Part shown: positions 34,720 to 42,674 of the stretch, in pieces | Position numbering within the stretch: the stretch's first letter is position 1 | Layout of the letters: each line of letters opens with the position of its first letter | Assembly (NCBI GenBank): GCA_963790415.1 | Contig: CAWBOK010000003.1 | Coordinates: 558,001 to 622,000 of the forward strand | Source of the DNA: JAJZQZ01 sp963790415 | GTDB lineage: Bacteria; Actinomycetota; Thermoleophilia; RBG-16-64-13 | Direction of reading: 5' to 3' | DNA length: 64,000 nt | Translations under genes and position numbers: made by a program | Notes under the pieces: generated by a model | The model's database searches: none | What the model saw: the letters and a program-made list of their open reading frames with translations, nothing else | Told to the model about the DNA's origin: nothing

Positions 34720-35526
34720 ATGTTGATCGTGTCTGACAACCTGAACGTGGCTCGCCGGCATGTGGCCAAGGCGCTGTGGGATCGCGACGCCGGTTCGATC
34801 CGAGAGATCGCCCACACCGTAGCGCTCGCCGGTGCGGACGTCATCGATGTGAACGTGGGCTCTATCTCTTCGGGGGCCGAAGAGGCCATCGTGTGGCTGG
34901 TCGACCAGATCCAAGCGGTCGCCCCCAACGTGCAGTTGAGCCTGGACGCGCACACGGTCGAAGCGATCATCGCGGGTGCGGAACGCGCCGAGCGCCCGCC
35001 GATCTTGAATGCCTACTACGTGCAGTCAGCCCGCCCCGACGATGTCGTCGCGAAGCTGATCCCCTATGCCGCTGAAAGAGGGTTCGAGCTGATACTCCCC
35101 GCCTTGGGCAGCACCGGTCCTCCCCTCGACCCTGATGAGCGCGCCGGCATGGCTCAAGAACTGGTGAACCAGGCGCTGGACGCCGGCATCGACTCGGAGC
35201 GGCTCTTCGTGGACCCTGTGATCGTGCATCTGGGCAGCGGGAACGGCCAGGATCACGCTGCCGCCGTACTCGAGACCATGAAGCTGCTGACCACGATCTT
35301 CGACCCCCCCGTGAAGACCATCGCCGGAGTCGAGTTCCTATCGCAGGGCGCACCGGCACAACTGCGGTCGGCCATCAACCGGACCTACCTGGCGATGCTG
35401 TCGGCTTTGGGGCTCAACGCCGCATTCGTGGACGTGACGGACAGCGCGACCATGCGCGACATCCGCTTGATCAAGGGACTGCGGAACGAGTCGCTGTACT
35501 CCGTGTCCGACTCGGAACTCAAGTAG
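34720..35526 (+). CDS. Pterin-binding (methyltetrahydrofolate:corrinoid-type) methyltransferase
   Basis: A 268-residue TIM-barrel of the dihydropteroate-synthase/AcsE superfamily: ADVIDVNVGS, then QLSLDAHTVEAIIAGAE, then PILNAYYVQ, then FVDPVIVHLGSG, then TIAGVEFLSQGAP. The asparagines that position the pterin in methyltetrahydrofolate methyltransferases are present. RBS AGGGGAA precedes ATG 34720. Such proteins act as the second methyltransferase in O-demethylase systems or in methionine or acetyl-CoA synthesis, passing methyl between a corrinoid protein and tetrahydrofolate. No corrinoid protein is adjacent. The upstream PucR-type regulator resembles those controlling methyltransferase systems. 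Its 3' end overlaps the convergent iscU frame. Confidence 0.75.
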   Translation: MLIVSDNLNVARRHVAKALWDRDAGSIREIAHTVALAGADVIDVNVGSISSGAEEAIVWLVDQIQAVAPNVQLSLDAHTVEAIIAGAERAERPPILNAYYVQSARPDDVVAKLIPYAAERGFELILPALGSTGPPLDPDERAGMAQELVNQALDAGIDSERLFVDPVIVHLGSGNGQDHAAAVLETMKLLTTIFDPPVKTIAGVEFLSQGAPAQLRSAINRTYLAMLSALGLNAAFVDVTDSATMRDIRLIKGLRNESLYSVSDSELK

Positions 35527-35918
35527 GACCGAGCAGGCGCGGTGACCGGTGCGCCGTGACGTACCTTGTAGTCCTCGATCGCCGCGCGCAGGCCGTCGGC
35601 GGCCAAGTTCGAGCAATGCATCTTGTTCGGCGGTAGACCGCCAAGCGCTTCCGCCACTTCCTTGTTGGTTATCTCCACGGCTTCCTCGACCCGCTTGCCC
35701 TTGGCCATCTCGGTCACCATGCTCGAGGTGGCGATGGCCGCGCCGCACCCGAGAGTCTGGAACTTGACGTCCTGGAGTATCTGGTCTTTCACCTTGATGG
35801 TGATCCGCATCACGTCGCCACAGGTGGGATTCCCAACCTCACCTACGCCGTCGGCGTCCTCGATCACCCCCATGTTGCGGGGGTTCCGGAAGTGCTCCAT
35901 CACCTGCTCCGTGTACAC
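35385..35918 (-). CDS. iscU: Iron-sulfur cluster scaffold protein IscU/NifU
   Basis: GTG 35918 sits six bases after a perfect AAGGAGG, so it is preferred over the upstream ATG. The core is classic IscU: YTEQVMEHFRNPRN, then GNPTCGDVM (first Cys), FQTLGCGAAIATSSMVTEM (second) and PPNKMHCSNLA (third), with the conserved Asp in CGD. It builds [2Fe-2S] and [4Fe-4S] clusters from sulfur delivered by the cysteine desulfurase encoded just upstream. The core ends near DYKVRHGAP. The frame continues another 50 or so residues antisense to the methyltransferase gene. That tail is atypical and may reflect a lost stop or a base error. Confidence 0.9.
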   Translation of the reverse strand: MYTEQVMEHFRNPRNMGVIEDADGVGEVGNPTCGDVMRITIKVKDQILQDVKFQTLGCGAAIATSSMVTEMAKGKRVEEAVEITNKEVAEALGGLPPNKMHCSNLAADGLRAAIEDYKVRHGAPVTAPARSYLSSESDTEYSDSFRSPLIKRMSRMVALSVTSTNAALSPKADSIAR

Positions 35919-36021
35919 GTGATCCTCCTTCCCGCCTGACAGCGGTACTCGAGCCGCGTCGCGACGCGGTGTCTCTCGCATGTGATATACCCGATGGAGT
36001 ATGACCTCACTCCGGAGGCCC

Positions 36022-37185
36022 CTACTTGTTGTAGACGGGTGACATCTCCCGCAGCCGATTGACCACGCCTGGGAACACGTCGAGGAAGTAGTCGATGTCC
36101 TCCACGGTGTTGTCCTTGCCCAGGGAGAGTCGCAGCGAACCGTGCGCGTTTTCGGCCGGGATGCCCATGGCCAGCAGAACGTGGCTGGGCTCCAGCGAAC
36201 CGGTGGTGCAGGCCGACCCTGAGGACACCCCGATCAGATTCATGTCGAGGCAGAGGATCATGGCCTCCCCCTCGATCCCTTCCACTCGAAAGTTCAGGGT
36301 GTTCGGCAGCCGTTGGGTGGGGTGCCCGTTGAGCCAGATGTTGGGGATACGCTCCTGGAGGACACTCCAAAGCCGGTCGCGGAGGGATCGTTCGCGGGCC
36401 GCCTCCGCATCCATGCGTTGATGCGCAAGGTCAAACGCCTTGGCTAGGCCGATGATCCCCGGCACGTTGTGCGTTCCGGCGCGTCGGCGGCGCTCCTGCC
36501 CGCCGCCGTGCATGAGCGGAGTGAGTCGCACCCTCTTTCTCAGGTACAGGGCTCCGACACCTTTCGGTCCGTAGAACTTGTGGCCGCTGAGGGACATGAC
36601 ATCCACGTTCAGATCGTCTACGTTGACGGGCAACTTGCCTACGGTCTGGACGGCGTCGCTGTGGAAGATGATGCCCGCCTCTCGGGCGATGGCGCCGATC
36701 TCCGCGATGGGTTCGATGGTGCCGACCTCGTTGTTCGCGTGCATTATCGAGATGAACACCGTATCCGGGCGGATGGCCCTGCGCACGTCCTCGGGATCCA
36801 CCATGCCTGCCGAATCCACGGCGACTCTGGTGACTTCGTAGCCCTTCTTCTCCAGCCACTCCATCGGCTCGAGGACGGCATGATGCTCTATCACGGAGGT
36901 GATGAGGTGCCGCCCTTTCCTCTCCTGTGCATCCGCGGCGCCCTTCACGGCCCAATTGTTGGACTCCGTGCCGCCGCTGGTGAAGTAGATCTCGTCGGGT
37001 TCGGCTCCCAAGAACGAGGCGATATCGGCGCGTGCCTGCTCCAACGCACGACTTGCCGTCAGGCCGAGGTTGTAGAGCGTCGACGGATTGCCGAACTCCG
37101 CGGTAAGCCAGGGTTCCATCGCGGCGACGACGTCTGGGTCCGTCGGAGTGGTCGCGGCGTGGTCCAAATAGATGACATCGCTCAT
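36022..37185 (-). CDS. iscS: Cysteine desulfurase IscS/NifS
   Basis: From ATG 37185 (GAGGAGAG upstream) the product is 387 residues. It is a fold type I pyridoxal-phosphate enzyme: YLDHAATTPTDP, TSGGTESNNWAVKG, VIEHHAVLEPM with the stacking histidine, SDAVQTVGKLP, and SLSGHKFYGPKG with the Schiff-base lysine. The flexible-loop SSGSACTTGSLEPSHVL carries the catalytic cysteine. It removes sulfur from cysteine and passes it as persulfide to IscU, encoded about 100 bases downstream on the same strand. No IscR-like gene is seen nearby. Confidence 0.93.
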   Translation of the reverse strand: MSDVIYLDHAATTPTDPDVVAAMEPWLTAEFGNPSTLYNLGLTASRALEQARADIASFLGAEPDEIYFTSGGTESNNWAVKGAADAQERKGRHLITSVIEHHAVLEPMEWLEKKGYEVTRVAVDSAGMVDPEDVRRAIRPDTVFISIMHANNEVGTIEPIAEIGAIAREAGIIFHSDAVQTVGKLPVNVDDLNVDVMSLSGHKFYGPKGVGALYLRKRVRLTPLMHGGGQERRRRAGTHNVPGIIGLAKAFDLAHQRMDAEAARERSLRDRLWSVLQERIPNIWLNGHPTQRLPNTLNFRVEGIEGEAMILCLDMNLIGVSSGSACTTGSLEPSHVLLAMGIPAENAHGSLRLSLGKDNTVEDIDYFLDVFPGVVNRLREMSPVYNK

Positions 37186-37349
37186 GCCGGGTCTCTCCTC
37201 GTGGGTGTGAGTCCTCATACTATCACCGCCGGGTCCGTGCCCCGGAGCGCTTTGCTTTGGTTGCGCCCGAGCATCGTGTATGGTACCGTCCCGCTCGACG
37301 AGAGACATATCCGCGCTCGTCACTACACAAAAAGGGGGGCGTTCGGTCG

Positions 37350-38612
37350 ATGAAGCGATGGCTGCTGTTCGCCGCTATTGCGGTCTTGGCCGTGGTCCTA
37401 GTGCTGTTTGTCGCCGGCCTCGTGTATACCTCGCAGCCCTCCTTCTGCGCTTCATGCCATACCATCTCCCCCTACGAGAAGACCTGGCAGACCTCCAGTC
37501 ACAAGGCCGTGGATGTCACGTGCATCGACTGCCACTTCGAACCGGGGGCGGTCGGGTATGTGAAGGGCAAGACCTACTCGTTCATGAAGCTGGCCCAGTG
37601 GGCGTTCGGTCAAACCGACAAGAAGCCTGAAGCCGCCCGTACGATAGTAGCGGGTGCCTGTCGGCACTGCCATCCGGATCCGAAATCCACGTTCATGCCG
37701 CACGCCTTCCACACCGAGGTAGCCAACCTTGACTGCACGGAGTGCCACAGCGGCATCGTGCACGGCGCCGCGCTCGTGGGCCCCGAGAAACCACAGGCCG
37801 CCGCCGACCCGGCGTTCTGCAACACGTGCCACACGGGCGACATCGCCCCAGTCCTCTTCCTCCCCATAGAGCCCGCCGGGCGCGAGCACCCGGGAGCACC
37901 TAAGCTTGATGTGAACGTGTGGCGGAACATCCACTGGCGCATGGCCAACGGTCCTGCGGTCATCGACGGGGTGCCGTACGACCAGATCGAGCGGCAGACA
38001 TGTCTCGCCTGCCACGAAGACCCCACTCAGGCACGGGCCTGCAAGAGTTGCCACTTCGCCCGTGTGCCTGAGTTCCGTGTCTCGGCCGCGGCCCAGCGCG
38101 CCAGCGGCATACCGATGGCGATCTTTTCCGTCCTGGTGGTCCTCATGTTGCTGACGGTGTTCCTCAAAGCGACGAAGAAGACGGCCCTGTTCCGTTCGCG
38201 GTGGATGATGGCTCTGGTCGGCCTGGTCGCTGTGTCGGACGTGGTGGTGGTCTACCTCATCATCCGGGACACACTGGTGAAGGAGTCGGGCTCAGTGGAG
38301 ATAGGTCCCACCACCGTGTGGATCACGTATCTGCTGGTGAGTATCGCCATCATCCTTCTCGTCATCTACGAGGCGCTGATCAGGCCTGGACGTGAACGGC
38401 TGGTGCTCCTTCCCGTGACGCCCGAGGAGGAGATCTACGTGCCCGATCACAATGTGTGGCTCAAGAATCCTGACGCCACGACCGTCGTGGATGAAGGGGA
38501 GCCCGATCCTCTCTACCGTTTCGGTGCCTTTCCCACCTCCACGACTTCTGATGACAACCACCCCACCGCCCCCCCAGAGGCCCCCACCCCCCCCGAGGAC
38601 CCCCGTGCCTGA
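37350..38612 (+). CDS. Membrane heptahaem cytochrome c (NapC/NirT-type start)
   Basis: A 420-residue protein from ATG 37350. An N-terminal membrane anchor (5-26) is followed by seven CxxCH haem sites at residues 33, 58, 104, 129, 157, 218 and 231. Three more membrane helices (about 255-272, 286-305 and 321-340) and a proline-rich cytoplasmic tail complete it. The first haems resemble quinol-oxidising NapC/NrfH proteins. The stop overlaps the GTG of a Rieske protein gene, so it belongs to the quinol-oxidising complex operon that follows. It likely takes electrons from the Rieske/cytochrome b module, or directly from menaquinol, and passes them to periplasmic acceptors; direction is inferred. 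Confidence 0.82.
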   Translation: MKRWLLFAAIAVLAVVLVLFVAGLVYTSQPSFCASCHTISPYEKTWQTSSHKAVDVTCIDCHFEPGAVGYVKGKTYSFMKLAQWAFGQTDKKPEAARTIVAGACRHCHPDPKSTFMPHAFHTEVANLDCTECHSGIVHGAALVGPEKPQAAADPAFCNTCHTGDIAPVLFLPIEPAGREHPGAPKLDVNVWRNIHWRMANGPAVIDGVPYDQIERQTCLACHEDPTQARACKSCHFARVPEFRVSAAAQRASGIPMAIFSVLVVLMLLTVFLKATKKTALFRSRWMMALVGLVAVSDVVVVYLIIRDTLVKESGSVEIGPTTVWITYLLVSIAIILLVIYEALIRPGRERLVLLPVTPEEEIYVPDHNVWLKNPDATTVVDEGEPDPLYRFGAFPTSTTSDDNHPTAPPEAPTPPEDPRA

Positions 38613-39081
38613 GACCACCCTGCCCACCGTCCCCCCCGCGGAGGATGACCCCGGCCTCTCCCGGCGCACCTTCCTCATCTATCTGCTCGGCCTGGCCGGG
38701 GCGCTCGGTCTGGCCGGGCTCCTCGCCCCGATTGTCCGCTACGCCTACCCGGTGGCCAAGACCCAGGTCTCTCCCAAGCAGAAGGTGGGCGAGAAGAGCA
38801 CCCTCACCCCCGCAGGCGACGCCCTCTACTTCGACTACCTGGAGGCTCCCGCCGTCCTCATCCTCCTCGCCGACGGCACCCCCAAGTCCTACTACCTGGC
38901 CTGCACGCATTTCGGCTGCATCACCACCTGGCAGGTGGAGGAGCAGATCTTCTTCTGCCCCTGTCACTCCGGCGTCTTCGGCCCCGACGGAGCCGTCATA
39001 TCCGGCCCGCCTCCCAAGCCCCTGGTGGAGCTGAAAGTGGTCACCGAAGGCGACACCCTCTTCGTGGAAGGGACGGTCTAG
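38605..39081 (+). CDS. Rieske [2Fe-2S] protein of a cytochrome bc-type complex
   Basis: GTG 38605 overlaps the cytochrome stop and follows GAGGA by five bases, giving 158 residues; an upstream in-frame ATG at 38551 would add a Pro/Thr-rich leader. SRRTFLIYLLG followed by a hydrophobic helix is a Tat-like signal anchor. The cluster motifs are CTHFGC and CPCHSG, giving the Cys-His pairs of the Rieske centre, and the G-x-P-x-x-P-L proline loop is present (GPPPKPLVEL). It oxidises menaquinol at the outer face with cytochrome b6 encoded eight bases downstream. Confidence 0.9.
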   Translation: MPETTLPTVPPAEDDPGLSRRTFLIYLLGLAGALGLAGLLAPIVRYAYPVAKTQVSPKQKVGEKSTLTPAGDALYFDYLEAPAVLILLADGTPKSYYLACTHFGCITTWQVEEQIFFCPCHSGVFGPDGAVISGPPPKPLVELKVVTEGDTLFVEGTV

Positions 39082-39088
39082 AACTCCT

Positions 39089-39745
39089 ATGGGTCTCGCC
39101 ACCCGCCTGTTCGCCTACTTCGACCGCCGCTACCGTCTGCGCGAGCCCGTCGAGTATCAGTTAAACAAGCGCATCCCCGCGCATCTTAACTGGACCAACT
39201 GCTTCGGCGGGGTCACCTTCGTCTGCTTCTTCACGCAGGCGCTCACCGGCGTCCTGCTCGCCTTCTACTACAAGCCCTCCCTGCCGGAGGCCTACGTAAG
39301 CGTGCTCAACATCATGGAGCAGGTGCCCTTCGGCGCCTTTGTGCGCGGCCTGCACGCCTGGACGGCCAACGTCATGATCCTCATGGCCACCCTGCACATG
39401 CTGAAAGTCTTCTTCATCTCCGCCTATAGGCCCCCGCGGGAGTTCACCTGGGTCTCAGGGGTCACCCTCTTCTTCGTCACCGTCTTCTTCGGCTTCTCCG
39501 GCTATCTTCTGCCCATGAACCAGCTCTCCTACTGGGCCACCACCGTGGGTACCGAGATCGCAGGCGCCTTCCCCGTGGTGGGCAGCTACGTGCAGCTCTT
39601 CCTACTCGGCGGAGGTAAGATCTCCGGCGAGACCCTCACCCGTTTCTACGCCCTGCATGTCTTGGTGCTGCCCGCCCTCATCATCGTGCTGCTCGCGGCC
39701 CACTTCTCCATGATCCGCCGCCAGGGCATCTCCGAACCCCTCTAG
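39089..39745 (+). CDS. Cytochrome b6-like subunit
   Basis: A 218-residue, four-helix membrane protein. GLHAWTANVMILMATLHMLKVF and FYALHVLVLPALIIVLLAAHF supply the four histidines for the two b haems, 14 residues apart on each helix, as in b6 proteins. GYLLPMNQLSYWA corresponds to the quinol-oxidation region. It ends like cytochrome b6, without the second half of mitochondrial cytochrome b; a subunit IV gene follows, so this is a b6f-style split. It is located between Rieske and subunit IV genes in one operon. Confidence 0.9.
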   Translation: MGLATRLFAYFDRRYRLREPVEYQLNKRIPAHLNWTNCFGGVTFVCFFTQALTGVLLAFYYKPSLPEAYVSVLNIMEQVPFGAFVRGLHAWTANVMILMATLHMLKVFFISAYRPPREFTWVSGVTLFFVTVFFGFSGYLLPMNQLSYWATTVGTEIAGAFPVVGSYVQLFLLGGGKISGETLTRFYALHVLVLPALIIVLLAAHFSMIRRQGISEPL

Positions 39746-39771
39746 GACACGCGGGAAGAAGAGACACACAC

Positions 39772-40231
39772 ATGGAGACAGACACCAGACCCGAGAGAGA
39801 CCACGAGCAGAGGCTGGACACCGTCTACCCCACCACCCCGGGCTACGAGGAGGAGGAGATGGAGGTCTTCTTCCCCCACGAGGTGGTGAAGTTCGGCATC
39901 ATCATCGCCGTGGTCATCTCCGCACTTACCTTCCTTGCCACCATGGTGCCCATGCCGGTGGGAGAACCCGCCGACCCGCTGCGCACCCCGGCCGGCATCG
40001 AGCCGGAGTGGTACTTCCTGGCCGTCTACCAGATACTCAAGTACGTGCCCCGCTGGCTGGGGGTGGGCTTCTCCTTTATCGTCTTCCCGGCGCTGCTCTT
40101 CGCCGTGCCCTTCTTCTGGGGCACTCGTCACCCGCTGGCGCTGGGGACGTCTGACGCTGAACACCGTGGTGGGTCTGGGAACCATAGCCGCCCTCACCCT
40201 CACCCTGCTCGGCTTTCTGGGGTTCGCGTGA
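39772..40231 (+). pseudogene. Cytochrome b6f-type subunit IV, with a frameshift in its last helix
   Basis: The start ATG 39772 gives an acidic N-terminal region and then VVKFGIIIAVVISALTFLAT, a PEWY quinol-site motif (GIEPEWYFLAVYQILKY) and FIVFPALLFAVPFF, all typical of subunit IV. After about 40120 the last helix continues only in a second frame (LTLNTVVGLGTIAALTLTLL), which ends at the TGA 40229-40231 that overlaps the next possible start. The shift makes the raw frame run on into the tetrahaem cytochrome gene, creating a false fusion. One or two base errors would restore a normal protein of about 150 residues. Confidence 0.75.
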
Positions 40232-40245
40232 GGGGGGGGCGGGAG

Positions 40246-40806
40246 ATGGGGAGACATGGCCGACTGCTGGGTCTGGTCGCGGCGCTGAGCCTGGCTGTGG
40301 TTCTGCTCCTCGTGGCCGCCGGAAGCGCCGGTGCCGAGACCTCTACGACGGTCGTCACAGCGCCGCCCGGAGAACCGATCTGTGTCACCTGCCACGGCTA
40401 TGTGAGCGCCGACGTGGTCGATACGTGGCGGTCGCAGAATCACGGCCGAAACGGTGTGGGCTGCCCGGTCTGCCACGGCGGCCACGACAAGGACTTCACT
40501 CCGAAGCCCTCGGCCAAGGTGTGCTTCGGCTGCCACGATGTGCAGGCCGCCCATCCGGATTTCACGCCGGAGACTCCGGGCAAGCGGTGCATGGAATGTC
40601 ACACGTCGAACGTCCACTGGCTTCCTGGACAGCAGTCGTGGTTCCAGGGCGGACTGCCCACGTCCAAGCTCGAGGAGTCGGCTCAGAGGCCGTCAGACGT
40701 GTCGGCGAGCGCGGGGCGGACTACGGGGGTGACCGTGGTGATACTCGCTGCGATCGCCGGCCTGGTCGCGGGCCTGATCTTCAACCGGTTCGTCCGCGAG
40801 CTCTAG
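40246..40806 (+). CDS. Membrane-anchored tetrahaem cytochrome c
   Basis: ATG 40246 follows a G-rich ribosome site and gives 186 residues. It has a Sec signal peptide (GLVAALSLAVVLLLVAAGSAGA), four CxxCH sites at residues 46, 73, 93 and 115, extra histidines suited to bis-His ligation, and a C-terminal membrane helix (TVVILAAIAGLVAGLIF). It is the last gene of the Rieske/cytochrome b operon. With the heptahaem protein it probably replaces cytochrome c1 as electron carrier out of the complex. The stop is directly followed by repeat element B. Confidence 0.82.
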   Translation: MGRHGRLLGLVAALSLAVVLLLVAAGSAGAETSTTVVTAPPGEPICVTCHGYVSADVVDTWRSQNHGRNGVGCPVCHGGHDKDFTPKPSAKVCFGCHDVQAAHPDFTPETPGKRCMECHTSNVHWLPGQQSWFQGGLPTSKLEESAQRPSDVSASAGRTTGVTVVILAAIAGLVAGLIFNRFVREL

Positions 40807-40807
40807 C

Positions 40808-40965
40808 AGGCTGTTGAAGAGTGACGCTTCGCCTCAGGGCGCGCTGGGCAAGCGTGAGACAAGGACGCAAGGAGCGCGCGTAGCAGCGCTACGTGCGCGA
40901 CCGAGGACGCCGTATGGCGCCGGCCAGTGCGTTCTGGTGGCCAAGGCTTCGATTTTCAACAGCCT
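40808..40965 (+). repeat. MITE-like element, copy B
   Basis: A 158-bp element with AGGCTGTTGA / TCAACAGCCT termini, inverted relative to copy A. The core around 40876-40898 is the near-palindrome GCGCGTAGC-agc-GCTACGTGCGC, a strong RNA hairpin if transcribed. It begins two bases after the tetrahaem cytochrome stop, so it could also end that operon's transcript. No coding capacity is evident. Confidence 0.85.
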
Positions 40966-40985
40966 CCTAGGAGAGGCTCGCCCTC

Positions 40986-41744
40986 CTAGGTCTGGCTCCG
41001 CGGCGCCCGCGGTTTTGTCGAAATCCGCACCATGAAGGAGCATGAGCTGTCGTCGGTCGTCGTGGGAGCCTTGGTCTCCAGCTCCATTCCCAGTAGGTAC
41101 TCTTCGAGCATTCCCCTTAGTACGGCCGCATGCAGACGGCACACCAGGCCGGGGAACTGGGCGGAGAGCTCGCGATAGACGCAGTTCCTGATCTCCAGGT
41201 CTACGTGCCCGTCGGCCTGCCGCGTGCTCCGCGGGAAGAGTCCTAACGACACGAGCGTCGTGTTGAGGCTCTCCAGCACCTGGTCCAGGCTGCAGGACTT
41301 CGGATCGAGGTCGTCCCGCTTCAACCCACGTCGGCCTTCTTCGCGGCCGAACTCCATGCCCGCCTGCTCGAGGGCTTCGGCCGGATCCCCGTTGGGGGCG
41401 GAGACGGCCTGGAGTGCCAGGGAGGCCAGCGTGCGGTAGTCGCGCGGGGGGAACTGTAGGTTCGCTGCCTGATTGCTCAGCCGATAGATACGGGCCGGTC
41501 GCCCTCCGCCTTTCGACTTGCGCGTGTCGGCTTGGACAAGGCTGACGTCCATCAGTTTCCGCAGGTGCATGCGGGCCACGTTCGGATGTAGACTGAAACG
41601 GTCGGCCACCTGGATGACCGTGAGTGGCTCTCCGGCCGCCTCTATGATGGCCTGGAAGATGCCGTAGCGGGTGGGATCGGCCAACGCGCCCGTGAGATCG
41701 AGCGCAGCGTTGTTCGAGAGCACGCTGCCGGCCGGCTGGTTCAT
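40986..41744 (-). CDS. Winged-helix regulator with C-terminal cysteines (SufR/ArsR-like)
   Basis: Start placed at ATG 41744, because a minus-strand promoter and operator occupy 41770-41799, excluding the upstream GTG 41780. The 252-residue protein has a winged helix-turn-helix (LTGALADPTRYGIFQAII, then VIQVADRFSLHPNVARMHLRKL), a GGGRPARIYRLS wing, and C-terminal cysteines (KSC, NCVYRE, LVCRLH). These resemble the cluster-binding cysteines of SufR-type iron-sulfur regulators, though not the exact spacing. It diverges from a siroheme protein gene and probably represses it and itself through the shared palindrome. The effector is unknown. Confidence 0.7.
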   Translation of the reverse strand: MNQPAGSVLSNNAALDLTGALADPTRYGIFQAIIEAAGEPLTVIQVADRFSLHPNVARMHLRKLMDVSLVQADTRKSKGGGRPARIYRLSNQAANLQFPPRDYRTLASLALQAVSAPNGDPAEALEQAGMEFGREEGRRGLKRDDLDPKSCSLDQVLESLNTTLVSLGLFPRSTRQADGHVDLEIRNCVYRELSAQFPGLVCRLHAAVLRGMLEEYLLGMELETKAPTTTDDSSCSFMVRISTKPRAPRSQT

Positions 41745-41769
41745 CGAATTAGTGTAGCGTACTCGCGCG

Positions 41770-41799
41770 ATAATGTACACACCGTGCTCACAGTGTAAA
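41770..41799 (-). promoter_or_regulatory. Regulator promoter with embedded palindromic operator
   Basis: On the minus strand, TTTACA (41799-41794) and CATTAT (41775-41770) are 18 bases apart. Between them lies the imperfect palindrome ACACCGTG-CT-CACAGTGT (41779-41796, 7 of 8 matching). An operator inside the spacer is a classic place for autorepression. Confidence 0.55.
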
Positions 41800-41809
41800 A
41801 CGGCTTCGG

Positions 41810-41838
41810 TTGACGGACGGTGTGCAGGTGTTTATACT
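41810..41838 (+). promoter_or_regulatory. Promoter of the siroheme-protein operon
   Basis: TTGACG (41810-41815) and TATACT (41833-41838) are separated by 17 bases, in a locally AT-richer gap. Transcription from about 41845 leads into AAGGAG and GTG 41895. The palindrome at 41779-41796 lies just upstream of the -35. Confidence 0.6.
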
Positions 41839-41894
41839 GCAATAGCAGTGGAAACCTAAACGAGCTGCTGGAGCGGATCGGGAAGGAGCGGAGG

Positions 41895-42674
41895 GTGTTC
41901 CAAGCTGTGTCTCAAGAGCCGCGCGGGGCCGGTCGGCCCGATCGGAGCGAGACCGGCGTGGTGCAAAGCGACGCACCCAAGGCGGCTGCGTCTGGTCCCC
42001 CTCCTTGTGTGGTGCGGGTGTGCCGGGGGTCTGAAGGATGCCCGCGGGCCGTGGTCGATGTGGCCGCCGCCGCCGCGGCACTGACTGCGACCCTCGACGG
42101 CGTCGGCGTGGCCGGCGTGGTGCGACGCAAGGCTGGGGCCGGCAGGATGCTGGAACACCACCGCTTCAAAGTGACCCTCAGCGGATGCCCGAACGCATGC
42201 TCCCAGCCTCAGATCGCCGACGTGGGTCTCGTGGGACAGGAGCGCCCCCTGTTGGACGAAGCGGCATGTGTCTCGTGCGGCCTATGCGTGGATGCGTGTG
42301 CCGAGGCGGTGTTCTCTCTAGCGGATGGTCACTTGAGCATGGACGAGTCGCGGTGTGTGGGGTGTGGCGCGTGCATGCGCGTCTGCCCGACGGTGGCGCT
42401 CACTCCCGCGGCGACGGGGTGGAGGGTACTCGTCGGAGGACGGCTCGGCCGGCATCCGCGCCTAGGGGCCGAAGTGATGTCGTGCGCCGATCTCGATGGC
42501 GCGAGTGCGGTGGCGACGAAGGTCATCGAGCTGTGGGAGCTTGAAGGATGCGGCGACGAGCGGGTCGGAGTCTTGCTGGACCGATTGGCGTATCAAGAAG
42601 ATGCCACGGATGGAGAAGAATCGCGGAGCATTGCGTTGACGCGGCTGCTGGTTCAAGGAGAGGTGGAGTCGTGA
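41895..42674 (+). CDS. Siroheme-[4Fe-4S] sulfite/nitrite reductase-type protein with ferredoxin domain
   Basis: GTG 41895, six bases after AAGGAG, gives 259 residues. CRGSEGC (Cys-x5-Cys) and CPNAC (Cys-x3-Cys) within SGCPNACSQPQIADVG are the siroheme-[4Fe-4S] signature of sulfite and nitrite reductases. Two ferredoxin motifs follow (CVSCGLCVDACAEAV and CVGCGACMRVCPTVA). This single small unit resembles AsrC and the simple anaerobic sulfite reductase-like proteins of methanogens rather than DsrAB. It may reduce sulfite or nitrite, or have another role. The first about 45 residues are low-complexity. The gene overlaps a DUF166 gene (GTGA), and a SufR-like regulator diverges from it. Confidence 0.78.
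   Translation: MFQAVSQEPRGAGRPDRSETGVVQSDAPKAAASGPPPCVVRVCRGSEGCPRAVVDVAAAAAALTATLDGVGVAGVVRRKAGAGRMLEHHRFKVTLSGCPNACSQPQIADVGLVGQERPLLDEAACVSCGLCVDACAEAVFSLADGHLSMDESRCVGCGACMRVCPTVALTPAATGWRVLVGGRLGRHPRLGAEVMSCADLDGASAVATKVIELWELEGCGDERVGVLLDRLAYQEDATDGEESRSIALTRLLVQGEVES

Noticed and set aside
39742..40617. 291-codon minus-strand frame opposite subunit IV and the tetrahaem cytochrome
   Set aside because: Plus-strand haem motifs and membrane helices are convincing; the antisense frame has no domain.
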